From Acetobacter musti (GTDB taxonomy: Bacteria; Pseudomonadota; Alphaproteobacteria; Acetobacterales; Acetobacteraceae): a DNA stretch of 43,512 nt. The DNA lies in assembly GCF_011516835.1 (NCBI RefSeq), contig NZ_WOTB01000029.1, positions 1 through 43,512 of the forward strand, written 5' to 3'. Under the pieces are notes generated by a model that worked only from the letters and a program-made list of their open reading frames with translations, did not search any database and had not been told where the DNA came from. Made by a program: the position numbers and the translations under genes. Positions 32,193 through 40,870 of the stretch are shown in pieces; within the stretch, counting starts at the first letter, position 1; each line of letters opens with the position of its first letter.

Positions 32193-34478
32193 ATGTTTTC
32201 TTGGCTAAAGCGCATTCTCAGTGGATCCAAAATTCCGGACACGACTAATGAAGCGGCTAGAAAAGAGACTATCGCCTCGTCATCTACACACGGACCCTCC
32301 TTTCATACCCAACATGTATTTTCCAATGATGAGGAGAAATTAGAACGGTATGGACAACCACGAAGCCCCAAGAAGGACGATGCTCGCTGGGTGCTTCCCG
32401 GCGAAAAAGTCACGATCCATGGCTTCGAGATTGCTGATGGCATGGTCTATGTCGGCAACTTTTTGACGGCAGCGCCGGACGGAAGCTGGAATGCCGATAC
32501 TCCAGCGCCTTGTCTTATCAGACCATCGCTCAAGGTCGCGTCCGGAGCGCCGCAAACGAACCTGGATCTGGGCTATTGGCCCTCCTATACTGATATCACG
32601 CCCAATCAACGATTGACTTACCTGCATTGGCTGGCGAGCGGGAAATCCGACACGAGCTACCCTATGGGCTATCCCTTCCTTTACTTCTATGGGCTTGAAC
32701 GTCGCTTGGTGGCCGATAGTCCTCCGATTGACGAAGAGGCGTTATTGGTAGCCGAACTAGAACGCCTGCGAAGCCTCTTCGGAAACAACGGTTCTTTTGT
32801 AAATTACAGCACTGAGCTACTCAATTTCATCGAAATGAAGCATGCTGTGACGGATATACCAAGAGTGGAGGCATGGAAGCCAGATCTCGCGGCTTTGGGA
32901 GATCATATGTCTCCATTGCTTCAGGTTAAATTAGGTCTACACGCATTGAGAGGTATGCCGCTTGATGTCGACCTCGCCATAGCAGGTATTCTATCTTTAT
33001 CTCCTCACTTAACCGGCTTATGGCCGCGCATTGCAACGACACGAGCACGTCCAGAGTTCATTGAACTCATGCGACATCGTTTTACTCAGAAATTTCCAAA
33101 AGGTTTCCGAATCAGAGATAAAAAAGAGAGCCTACTTGATCTGAGTTACCGGTCGGCGAGTCAGTATCTTCATACTTCAATAAAGTTTGATGGCTTCGAT
33201 CGCCTTCCTGATCCAGCGCAATTGACGTGGACCAAAATGATCAAGCTCTGCGAAGGAGCTCGTGAGGATCTGACTGCATTTGCCAAGGTCGTCGGCAAAG
33301 AACGTGAACGTGCCTACAGCATGGCCGCTGCCTTGATGCTGCCTGTGGAACTCGGGGAAAGAGAAACTGTTCGTTCTTTCAGAGCCTGGCTGGATGATTT
33401 ATCTCAACCTCTTGCCGATGTGCCGCTTGAAGAGCTCGGTCTGCGGTGCTTTGGTTCTGGCAAGGCAGCCTCGGGCCTTCGGCAAGCTTGTGACATGTCC
33501 GCCATGCTGGCACGAGTAGGTTACGGCATGGAGCCGGATCCAACCTACGGTGGGACCAGACCAGGTGAGAATATAATTCTATTCCGCATTGGTGATACTC
33601 AAGGCCAGCTAACACCGGTCGGTGCTGATTTCTGCACAGCCGCCCTGATCATGACCGCCATCGGCTCGGCAGCCAAAGCCCTGACTTTAAGCTCAAAGTT
33701 GGTCGAAGATCTCACCACACGCCTGCGGCTCACCCCGCATGAAACGAAACGACTGATAGCCCGTCTGCAGCTGCTTCCGGAACGCTTGCCAACGCTTGGC
33801 CGCCTCAAAACCATCGTAGAGAGTGTAGAACCCGAGCAACGGACCGCTATTGCTTCGCTGGCAGCTTCTGTCGCCGTAACGATAGGCGAGACAGATCAAG
33901 GCATGATGGTGGCTTTGGAGCGGCTTTACGAAGCCTTTGGTCTCGGCCGACAGGAACTCTACACTGTCTTGCACCAGAGTACTGCTGCTACGGCGTCCTG
34001 CGCTTCGGAGCCGATCGTGGTCGAGGATGGTAAATCGCAGAGACGTGGTCACCGGATTCCAGCACCTCCCTCGAAAGCGAAATCCCAGGATGGTATCGTC
34101 ATTGACATGAGCAAGGTCGACGTCATCCTGCGTGAGACTAAGGAAGTCGATGCAATTCTCGCGCCAATCTATGAGGATGCAGCCTCTGAAATTCCGATTT
34201 CGGTAGCCGTTTCTCCCACTTTGGAACAGGAAACGAAGTTCGTCGGACTTGGCCCTAGGCAGGCCCACCTGCTTGAGGCCCTGGTCAACCAACCGGAATG
34301 GACACGCTCCGGGTTTGAGGCCAAGGCACGCGAACTCGGGTTGATGCCGGATGGCGCGCTCGAAGCCATCAACGAATGGGCCTATGATACGTTCGATGAA
34401 GAACTTATCGTGGACGGTGACCCTTTGATCATAAATACTGGACTGTGTTTGACCAACGGAAGTCATCTAAAAAAATAA
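32193..34478 (+). CDS. sngA: SngA, TerB-domain protein of a Shango defence system
   Basis: The 761-aa protein has a TerB N-terminal-type domain (about 60-280: WVLPGEKVTIHGFEI, DLGYWPSYTDI, LTYLHWLASGK, GYPFLYFYGLERRL), a central TerB-like helical part and a TerB-C domain (about 635-755). Shango (described in 2022) is a three-gene anti-phage system: TerB protein, ATPase, helicase. The order and strand match here. The C-terminus is odd: after DGDPLIIN it ends TGLCLTNGSHLKK, whereas the duplicated copy at 34608-35309 ends in the form that overlaps sngB. So the original sngA 3' end seems to have been replaced in this copy. Confidence 0.85.
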   Translation: MFSWLKRILSGSKIPDTTNEAARKETIASSSTHGPSFHTQHVFSNDEEKLERYGQPRSPKKDDARWVLPGEKVTIHGFEIADGMVYVGNFLTAAPDGSWNADTPAPCLIRPSLKVASGAPQTNLDLGYWPSYTDITPNQRLTYLHWLASGKSDTSYPMGYPFLYFYGLERRLVADSPPIDEEALLVAELERLRSLFGNNGSFVNYSTELLNFIEMKHAVTDIPRVEAWKPDLAALGDHMSPLLQVKLGLHALRGMPLDVDLAIAGILSLSPHLTGLWPRIATTRARPEFIELMRHRFTQKFPKGFRIRDKKESLLDLSYRSASQYLHTSIKFDGFDRLPDPAQLTWTKMIKLCEGAREDLTAFAKVVGKERERAYSMAAALMLPVELGERETVRSFRAWLDDLSQPLADVPLEELGLRCFGSGKAASGLRQACDMSAMLARVGYGMEPDPTYGGTRPGENIILFRIGDTQGQLTPVGADFCTAALIMTAIGSAAKALTLSSKLVEDLTTRLRLTPHETKRLIARLQLLPERLPTLGRLKTIVESVEPEQRTAIASLAASVAVTIGETDQGMMVALERLYEAFGLGRQELYTVLHQSTAATASCASEPIVVEDGKSQRRGHRIPAPPSKAKSQDGIVIDMSKVDVILRETKEVDAILAPIYEDAASEIPISVAVSPTLEQETKFVGLGPRQAHLLEALVNQPEWTRSGFEAKARELGLMPDGALEAINEWAYDTFDEELIVDGDPLIINTGLCLTNGSHLKK
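34321..34436 (+). repeat. sngA 3'-end duplication, copy 1
   Basis: These 116 bp match 35155-35270 with four mismatches. They encode the GLMPDGALEAINEWAYDTF segment of TerB-C. Similarity ends abruptly just after this block. Confidence 0.93.
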
Positions 34479-34607
34479 AATTCAATCCAAAGCAATCGCA
34501 CATGTAAAAATTATATCAGCAAATCTGCCTCACATAAAGTATATGTTTAATTTTTTGTAAATAATTGTATCGCATTTTTATGCAGATTTTCATAATGGAG
34601 AAGCGTA
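34479..34607. other. AT-rich spacer inside the Shango operon
   Basis: This 129-bp spacer is strikingly AT-rich and separates sngA from its partial duplicate. The AT-rich composition continues into the first 240 bp of the next gene. A ggag ribosome site ends it (tggagaagcgtATG). It looks like an insertion of foreign DNA in an otherwise tightly overlapping operon. Confidence 0.6.
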
Positions 34608-35309
34608 ATGGGGGAAGATAAACGTAGCTTTCTCTACTCAAAAAGAGAAAGTGTACTGATTAAATGCCCCAATTGTGATACGAATTATAATGTTCCGAAT
34701 ATATTACTTAAAAACAAACGTAAATTTAAATGTTCTTTTGTCTGTCAAAATATTTGGATTATACCATCTCTCATTGTGGAATCCTGTATAATATCCAATG
34801 AAGAGAATGTCGTTCATAATCATACCCTGTCGAGATCGCAGGCTACCTCAAAGTCACATTCCAGAGCTTCGCAAGTTGGCATCAAAGTTAAAACGCTTAC
34901 GTCTTCAACATCGAGACCTAATGATGGCATAAGCATTGATATGGCTAAAGTGGACGCTCTCCTGCGCGAGACTAGGAAAGTTGAGGAAATCCTGACGCCA
35001 ATTTACGAGGACGAAGTTTCCAGCATTCCGATTCCCTCTATTACTGCGAATGTTTCAGAACAAAGCGGGAGGCTTGTCGGATTGAGTGCTGAGCAAAATC
35101 GCCTATTTGAGATACTGGTCACTCAGGCGAAGTGGGCGCGCACGGAATTCGAAGCCAAGGCACACGAACTCGGGTTGATGCCGGGTGGCGCGCTCGAAGC
35201 CATCAACGAATGGGCCTATGATACGTTCGATGAAGAACTTATCGAGGACGGTGACCCTTTGATCATCAATATGGCGCTCCTTGCTGAGGCGCCGGGAGCA
35301 TCATCATGA
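34608..35309 (+). CDS. Zinc-ribbon/TerB-C protein made from a partial duplicate of sngA
   Basis: The 233-aa protein joins an MJ0042-like finger (residues 18-50: IKCPNCDTNYNVP, then KFKCSFVCQNIW, cysteines 20, 23, 42, 46) to a TerB-C domain (about 105-225) matching the SngA C-terminus. The second cysteine pair is spaced CxxxC rather than CxxC. At DNA level 35155-35270 matches 34321-34436 with 4 mismatches in 116, while upstream parts are similar only as protein. The stop overlaps the sngB start (ATGA), so this copy keeps the native junction. It may tune SngA assembly, or be an evolving leftover. Confidence 0.75.
   Translation: MGEDKRSFLYSKRESVLIKCPNCDTNYNVPNILLKNKRKFKCSFVCQNIWIIPSLIVESCIISNEENVVHNHTLSRSQATSKSHSRASQVGIKVKTLTSSTSRPNDGISIDMAKVDALLRETRKVEEILTPIYEDEVSSIPIPSITANVSEQSGRLVGLSAEQNRLFEILVTQAKWARTEFEAKAHELGLMPGGALEAINEWAYDTFDEELIEDGDPLIINMALLAEAPGASS
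35155..35270 (+). repeat. sngA 3'-end duplication, copy 2
   Basis: This is the partner of 34321-34436 in the same orientation, 834 bp apart. Upstream protein similarity continues at lower DNA identity, so recent gene conversion of only the 3' block is likely. Confidence 0.93.
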
Positions 35310-36706
35310 CCAACCTCAGTATCGCAGCTTCAGACGGCACGCGCACGGCGGAGAAAATCAAGTCCAAGGACCGTGATGGCGTCATTCAGGCGCTTCGCGC
35401 AGGTGTCGTGCCACGTTCAGGCATTCAGTTAGTTCAGGTCGGTCGCGCAGGCGAAGTCAATCAGGTGGTGCAGGACGTCAAACGCATCGCGGACGGAGGT
35501 TCTGCGGTTCGTTTCATTATTGGCGACTATGGAGCAGGCAAGACTTTTTTCCTTAACTTGGCCCGCTCCATTGCCATGCAAAGCAAGCTGGTGGTGGCTC
35601 ACGCAGATTTATCCCCCGATCGTCGCTTGCAGGCCAGCAGGGGCCAGGCCCGCAGCCTTTATGCAGAACTCATGCGTAACATGGCCACCCGCACCAAGCA
35701 GGATGGAGGGGCTCTGGCAAGCGTAGTCGAACGTTTCATCATGGAGGCGCAGGCTTCAGCTAAGGCATCAGGTCGCAAGATCGGAGACATCATCCAGGAA
35801 CGGCTGCTCCCCATTCAGGAACTCGTTTCCGGCTATGATTTTGCTACCGTCATCGAATGCTACTGGCGAGCTTTCGAAGAAGGCAGCGAGAGCGGAAAGG
35901 CGGCGGCACTTCGCTGGCTCCGTGGTGAGTACGCGCTCAAAACTGAGGCTCGGGAGGCGCTCGGCGTACGTTCCATCATCGACGATGCCTCGGTTTACGA
36001 CTACCTGAAGGTCATGAGTCGCTTTGTGACCCTGGCAGGGTATTCCGGTTTTCTGGTCATGCTCGATGAATGCGTGAACCTGTTCAAGCTGGTCAACGCC
36101 CAATCACGGAATGCCAACTACGAGCAGATTCTCCGTATCGTAAATGATGTGCTCCAGGGCTCGGCTGAGTCTCTCGGAGTCTACTTCGGTGGGACGCCCG
36201 AATTCCTGATGGACAGCCGCCGGGGCCTCTATTCATACGAAGCGTTGCGGTCCCGCCTGGCTGAAAACAGCTTTGCCCGCAATGGTCTGGTCGATCTTTC
36301 CGGTCCGGTCATCCGGCTTCAGAGCCTGACCCCCGAAGACCTCTACATTCTGCTTGGCAAATTGCGGCATGTGTTCGCCTATGGCGACCAGAATCGTTAC
36401 CTGGTGTCGGATGAGGTTTTCAAGGCCTTTATGACTCACTGCAACCAGAAGATCGGTGAGGCTTATTTCCGAACGCCCCGTAACACCATCAAGGCCTTTC
36501 TTGATCTGCTCGCGATCCTGGAACAGAACCCCCAGGCTCAGTGGCAGGAACTGGTGGCCCAGTCTGAGGTCGCGCCGGATGCGCCCTTGGCGGGCGGAGA
36601 TATTGTCGATGACGACAATAAAGATGCGCCTAGTGCGACCGGTCCCTCAACGACCGGCTCCACTCAGACCTCGCCCGACGATGATCTGGCGGACTTCAGG
36701 CTTTGA
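35306..36706 (+). CDS. sngB: SngB, ATP-binding protein of Shango (DUF2791/BrxD-like)
   Basis: The 466-aa AAA-type ATPase has Walker A GDYGAGKT (73-80), a VMLDECVNLF Walker B strand, and GGTPEFLMDSRRGLYSYEALRSRL near the sensor region, all typical of the DUF2791 family that also includes BrxD of BREX type 2. The C-terminal 50 residues are acidic and low-complexity. It overlaps the preceding gene (ATGA) and the helicase gene (TTGA). It presumably powers or regulates the helicase. Confidence 0.88.
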   Translation: MTNLSIAASDGTRTAEKIKSKDRDGVIQALRAGVVPRSGIQLVQVGRAGEVNQVVQDVKRIADGGSAVRFIIGDYGAGKTFFLNLARSIAMQSKLVVAHADLSPDRRLQASRGQARSLYAELMRNMATRTKQDGGALASVVERFIMEAQASAKASGRKIGDIIQERLLPIQELVSGYDFATVIECYWRAFEEGSESGKAAALRWLRGEYALKTEAREALGVRSIIDDASVYDYLKVMSRFVTLAGYSGFLVMLDECVNLFKLVNAQSRNANYEQILRIVNDVLQGSAESLGVYFGGTPEFLMDSRRGLYSYEALRSRLAENSFARNGLVDLSGPVIRLQSLTPEDLYILLGKLRHVFAYGDQNRYLVSDEVFKAFMTHCNQKIGEAYFRTPRNTIKAFLDLLAILEQNPQAQWQELVAQSEVAPDAPLAGGDIVDDDNKDAPSATGPSTTGSTQTSPDDDLADFRL

Positions 36707-39006
36707 ACGACGCGCCGTCCGACCCGTTCGGGCAAGCCTCAGATGACGGCGCATCAACGTCTTTCGATATGCTGCACGAGAAAGTCCGGCGCTGGATCTG
36801 GCATCAGGGCTGGACCGAACTTCGTGATATCCAGGAACGATCCATTCCGGTTCTGCTGGAAGGACAGCGGGATCTCATTATCGCGGCCGGGACAGCAAGC
36901 GGGAAGACCGAGGCGGCCTTCCTGCCGATTGTTTCGCGACTGGCTACAGATGAACGCAAACCCGGTGCGGGGTTTGAGGCCATTTACATCAGCCCCTTGC
37001 GCGCACTTATCAATGACCAGTTCGGTCGAATGGAAACACTTTGCGAAGAAGTGGAGATTCCTGTCTGGAAGTGGCACGGGGATGTGGCCAGCAGCGTCAA
37101 GGAAAGAGCACGCAAGCGGCCCCAGGGGATATTGCTGACTACACCAGAAAGTCTGGAAGCCATCCTCGTCCGACGAGGGAATGAAGCAAAGCGTCTGTTC
37201 GCTGCGTTAAGTTACATGGTGATCGACGAGATGCATGCTTTTATGGATGCAGAGCGTGGACGCCAACTGCAATCTCTGCTCAATCGTATCGAGATCGCCG
37301 CAGGACATCCAGTCGTTCGCGTAGGCCTTTCGGCCACCCTGGCCGACATGAGAACCTCAGCTGCTTTCTTACGGCCGCTTAATCCGGATGGCGTGGAGAT
37401 ATTGGAATCTCAAATGGGTAGCCAACCCCTGAAACTTCAGGTTCGCGGCTATATACAGCCACGCCTGAAGCAACGTGACGCGAATTCAGACAAGGGCGAG
37501 GCAACCGAGAGCATAGCAGACATAGAGATCGCGACACACCTCTTCGACACGCTCCGAGGGCATCGGAGTTTGATCTTTGCTGGCTCGCGACGGAATGTTG
37601 AACTGTACACTGCAAGATTACGTGGTCTTTGTGAAACATCGGGCGTGCCGGAGGAATTTTTCGCTCATCATGGTAGCTTATCGCGTGAGCACCGTGAGGA
37701 AGCCGAACGAAGGCTGAAAGAAGATGATCGACCAGGCTCCATTATCGCAACCACGACCCTCGAACTGGGCATCGATGTTGGCCACATTGATGCTGTGAGC
37801 CAGATTGGGCCTGGGCACACTGTTTCAGGCATGCGCCAGCGACTGGGGCGTTCTGGTCGGCGTGCGGGACAATCCTCAGTAATGCGGGTCTACACCACCG
37901 AGATGGCGATTGACGAACGCATCCATCCCATTGATGCCATGCGGCCGCGCACGGTGCAGACCATAGCCATGCTCAATCTGATGCTGAGGCGCTGGAATGA
38001 ACCGCCTCAGATTGGGTGTTTGCATCTTTCCACGCTGATACAGCAAATTCTGGCACTGATTGCTCAACACGGCGGGCTGACAGTCAAACAGGGCTGGAAC
38101 CGCCTGATCGAGAGTCGGGTATTTCCTGAAATTGATCAGGCTCTCTACATTGGTGTGCTGCGGCGAATGAAGCATCCGGAGGTTCAGCTTATTGAGCAGG
38201 CGCCAGACGGAACGCTTTTGCCAGGCGAAGAAGGCGAACGGGTCATCAATGACCGTGGGTTCTACGCCGTATTCATGACGCCTGACGAATTCAAGGTTAT
38301 TACGGATCGCGGACGGAACCTTGGCACGCTGCCGGTCGATAGCCCGGTAATGCCGGAACAACTCATCATCTTCGCCGGACGTCGGTGGCGGGTGATGGAG
38401 ATCGACGATCAACGCCGGGAAATTCTGGTCACACGAGCGTATGGTGGCGTGCCGCCCAACTTCGGTGGGGAAGGCTTACCTCCGGCCGATGAAGTCGTGG
38501 CGGAAATGCGTCGTGTTTACGAGGGCATCGCCATTCCTCGCTTTCTCGACAAGGTAGCGCTTGAATGTCTTACTGAAGCGAGAGAGACCTTTGACCATCT
38601 TGGACTGCGGCATGCGAGTCTGCGGCGACATGAGGACGAACTCCTGCTTTTCCCCTGGGTCGGCAATCGGGCGCAACTGGCCCTGGTGCTGGCGCTCGCC
38701 TCTCATGGCGTAAAGGCCAATTCGGAGGGTATCGCGGTCACGGTTCCGGCTAAAGACGGAGGCAAACTGGTTGCCGCCCTGAAAACTCTCGCCGAAAGGC
38801 CTGCTCCTGATGCGGAAGTTCTAGCCCGACTAGTCCCCGATATGCAGAGAGCAAAGTATGACGCCTATTTAGGAGAGGAATTGCTGGCGCGTTGTTACGC
38901 CAGCGAGCATATCGACGCGGCACGCGTGCCGATCATTGCTGCTGACCTAATCTCTAGATTGCCGGCAGAAGCAACGACAATTTTTGAAACTAAAGTGCCT
39001 CTATGA
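36703..39006 (+). CDS. sngC: SngC, Lhr-like DEAD/DEAH helicase of Shango
   Basis: The 767-aa superfamily 2 helicase has Q-motif region GWTELRDIQERSIPVLLEGQ, Walker A AGTASGKTE (62-70), motif II DEMH (175-178), motif III SAT (210-212), and motifs V/VI TTLELGIDVG and QRLGRSGRRAG. The C-terminal part is Lhr-like. The start is TTG at 36703 overlapping the sngB stop (TTGA); an ATG 23 codons later is the alternative but would trim the N-terminus. It completes the three-gene Shango order. No pglX, pglZ or brxC is present, so it is not BREX. Confidence 0.88.
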   Translation: MNDAPSDPFGQASDDGASTSFDMLHEKVRRWIWHQGWTELRDIQERSIPVLLEGQRDLIIAAGTASGKTEAAFLPIVSRLATDERKPGAGFEAIYISPLRALINDQFGRMETLCEEVEIPVWKWHGDVASSVKERARKRPQGILLTTPESLEAILVRRGNEAKRLFAALSYMVIDEMHAFMDAERGRQLQSLLNRIEIAAGHPVVRVGLSATLADMRTSAAFLRPLNPDGVEILESQMGSQPLKLQVRGYIQPRLKQRDANSDKGEATESIADIEIATHLFDTLRGHRSLIFAGSRRNVELYTARLRGLCETSGVPEEFFAHHGSLSREHREEAERRLKEDDRPGSIIATTTLELGIDVGHIDAVSQIGPGHTVSGMRQRLGRSGRRAGQSSVMRVYTTEMAIDERIHPIDAMRPRTVQTIAMLNLMLRRWNEPPQIGCLHLSTLIQQILALIAQHGGLTVKQGWNRLIESRVFPEIDQALYIGVLRRMKHPEVQLIEQAPDGTLLPGEEGERVINDRGFYAVFMTPDEFKVITDRGRNLGTLPVDSPVMPEQLIIFAGRRWRVMEIDDQRREILVTRAYGGVPPNFGGEGLPPADEVVAEMRRVYEGIAIPRFLDKVALECLTEARETFDHLGLRHASLRRHEDELLLFPWVGNRAQLALVLALASHGVKANSEGIAVTVPAKDGGKLVAALKTLAERPAPDAEVLARLVPDMQRAKYDAYLGEELLARCYASEHIDAARVPIIAADLISRLPAEATTIFETKVPL

Positions 39007-39049
39007 TATGTTGGGGGTAGGCTGGTATGATGGATGATTCCAGAACGAA

Positions 39050-39116
39050 GCAGACAGGCGGCGTTCGCCCTCATCTCGGACATCGAAAGCATCGAAGATC
39101 TGACCCAAAAGCGGAC
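39050..39116. repeat. Module-boundary repeat, copy D
   Basis: It has gcagacaggcggcgttcgcc, tcatctcggacat and an aaaagcggac end, aligning with copies A to C. It lies 44 bp after sngC, between Shango and the convergent nuclease gene. Confidence 0.62.
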
Positions 39117-39158
39117 AAGAGCATGCCTGCTTTTGGCTTCGGAAAATCGTTGCGGGCT

Positions 39159-40586
39159 TTAGTGCCGCTTGCTTGCCGAAGCCTTTCGCTTCGCATCTAT
39201 TACAATGATTTCGGACGCCCGCTCGCCCGCATCTAGACGTGCATTCCGTATGCGTTTGATTTCACTTAGCTTCGTACCAAGATCGCCGTAATCCATGATG
39301 ACGAACAGGGCGAATTCGGTCTGCGAAGCAGCCTTGTAGAACTCAAGCTGCTTCTCATAGCCATGTACAACCGTGCCACCGGATCGCTTCATTTCAACCA
39401 GCACACGAGCCGAATAACCGCTTGAGAATTTGAAGTCGATCGGTCCGCCGCCCATATTCGCCTCAGGCGAAATGTCGAGGTCGTTCGCCTTACAGAAAGC
39501 ATCAGCGATCGCATAATAGATGAGCTGAGAAGCGCGCTCCTTCTTTGGCTTATCACCTAGCCAAAGCTCTTCCCACAGGTTTCCTGCCTCCACGTGCCGC
39601 TTGAACTGCGTAACCGTGTCTTTGACCACTCGCATAATTTCGTTAGGTCCGAGCTTCAGGTCGTAGGCCGATGCCTGCTTCAGCCCTGGAAACCCGTCCG
39701 CGATGATGCCCTTTAGCCGGTAATAACCGAGCGCGTCTAAGTTGGGATCGTAGTTGCTGACATTTGCCTTCACGGCTGCCAGGAAGAAGTCGAACTCCTC
39801 CGGTGATTCTAGTGCCGCGTTCCGCAGCGCATGCTTACGGTCGACTACTGTCGGCCGGATGATGCCGCCAAGAAATTTATTGACCCGGTCGCGGATGCGT
39901 GCATTCTCCATCGCGGCTCGCTCGATATCTGACCAATCATTGGCAATCGGCAGTTCGCGTACAATGTCTTCGGGCACCAGCACGATCGGGATTGTGCGGC
40001 CGGACAACGTTTTGAACCGGGGCAGCTTATGGCCCGTGTCGGTTCCGAACAGCGGCACCCCGTTCGCCTGACAGAAAGCTTCCGTGATCGCGGCGAGGTC
40101 ATCCATGATGACGGTGGTAGTTAGGTCGCTGATAGTGTCTGGCCCGACATCTTCCTCGAAGAATCCCATTAAAGAGATCATCTCGGGGTCTCTTGCGCCA
40201 AGCGTGATGATTTCTTTGCTTGTACGCAGGATCGCCTCACAGATGTCCTGAGGGCGTGAACTACCTGAGCGTCCACTTCCCCCATAGCCCAGCCCGTTTT
40301 CGGGCGGCTCGCTCAGGTCGAGTTGGCGGCGGGCGCCCTTCCATGCAGCATCGTTCTCGGCCCCTGAGATCGCCAGCATTCGGACCAGCACCTCGAAATG
40401 GCGGCGGAAGCGGTTGATGGCCAATGTGGCAATTGTAGTGTTGCTGGATTTTTCGAGCAGCACTGGGTCGATAAAGAGCGGCACATCGACATCGAGGAAA
40501 GGATCAATAAGACCGGCAGCCGTGATCGTTTGCGCCGGCACGTTGAAGTAAGTTGAAAATAAGATTGGGTTTCGTACGAGAGCCAT
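39159..40586 (-). CDS. Orphan PD-(D/E)xK nuclease-like protein
   Basis: The 475-aa protein has a C-terminal nuclease signature: D384 (GPIDFKF), E398-M-K400 (VLVEMKRS) and Q413 (YEKQLEFYKAA). The N-terminal 300 residues are of unknown fold, starting LVRNPILFSTYFNVPAQTITAAGLIDPFLD. I know no named system for it. It is alone on its strand between Shango and the TIR gene, with repeat copies on both sides. A single-gene defence function is plausible. A glycine/serine-rich patch near residues 98-110 may be a linker. Confidence 0.78.
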   Translation of the reverse strand: MALVRNPILFSTYFNVPAQTITAAGLIDPFLDVDVPLFIDPVLLEKSSNTTIATLAINRFRRHFEVLVRMLAISGAENDAAWKGARRQLDLSEPPENGLGYGGSGRSGSSRPQDICEAILRTSKEIITLGARDPEMISLMGFFEEDVGPDTISDLTTTVIMDDLAAITEAFCQANGVPLFGTDTGHKLPRFKTLSGRTIPIVLVPEDIVRELPIANDWSDIERAAMENARIRDRVNKFLGGIIRPTVVDRKHALRNAALESPEEFDFFLAAVKANVSNYDPNLDALGYYRLKGIIADGFPGLKQASAYDLKLGPNEIMRVVKDTVTQFKRHVEAGNLWEELWLGDKPKKERASQLIYYAIADAFCKANDLDISPEANMGGGPIDFKFSSGYSARVLVEMKRSGGTVVHGYEKQLEFYKAASQTEFALFVIMDYGDLGTKLSEIKRIRNARLDAGERASEIIVIDAKRKASASKRH

Positions 40587-40634
40587 TATTTAAGGATAAC
40601 GTAATTTGCGCCCAATCACCAGCAGCACATCACC

Positions 40635-40689
40635 AATCGCCTACATGTTCGACATACAGTCGGTCAGGTCGCTTTCCCCATACCGGACA
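40635..40689. repeat. Module-boundary repeat, weak copy E
   Basis: The order tcgcc, acatgttcgacata, cggtcagg and accggacat resembles copies A-D but with many changes. It lies between the divergent nuclease and TIR genes. Confidence 0.4.
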
Positions 40690-40870
40690 TTGTTGGTCAT
40701 ATGTTCAAACTAGATGGCGCGTGGCACCGATAGACAATTACAGATTTGAGAAGCACAATGGAGAAATAACTCACAGTCTTACGCCATGGGTTCAGTGGGC
40801 AGGTTGCGGTTCAAATTGAATATGTATCTTGTCTTTACGTAATATATCTCAAATTAATTCCGAGGTTCAT

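Noticed and set aside
35306..39006. BREX type 2 fragment (BrxD plus Lhr helicase)
   Set aside because: No pglX, pglZ, brxC or brxA gene is present, and the TerB-domain protein upstream fits Shango better.
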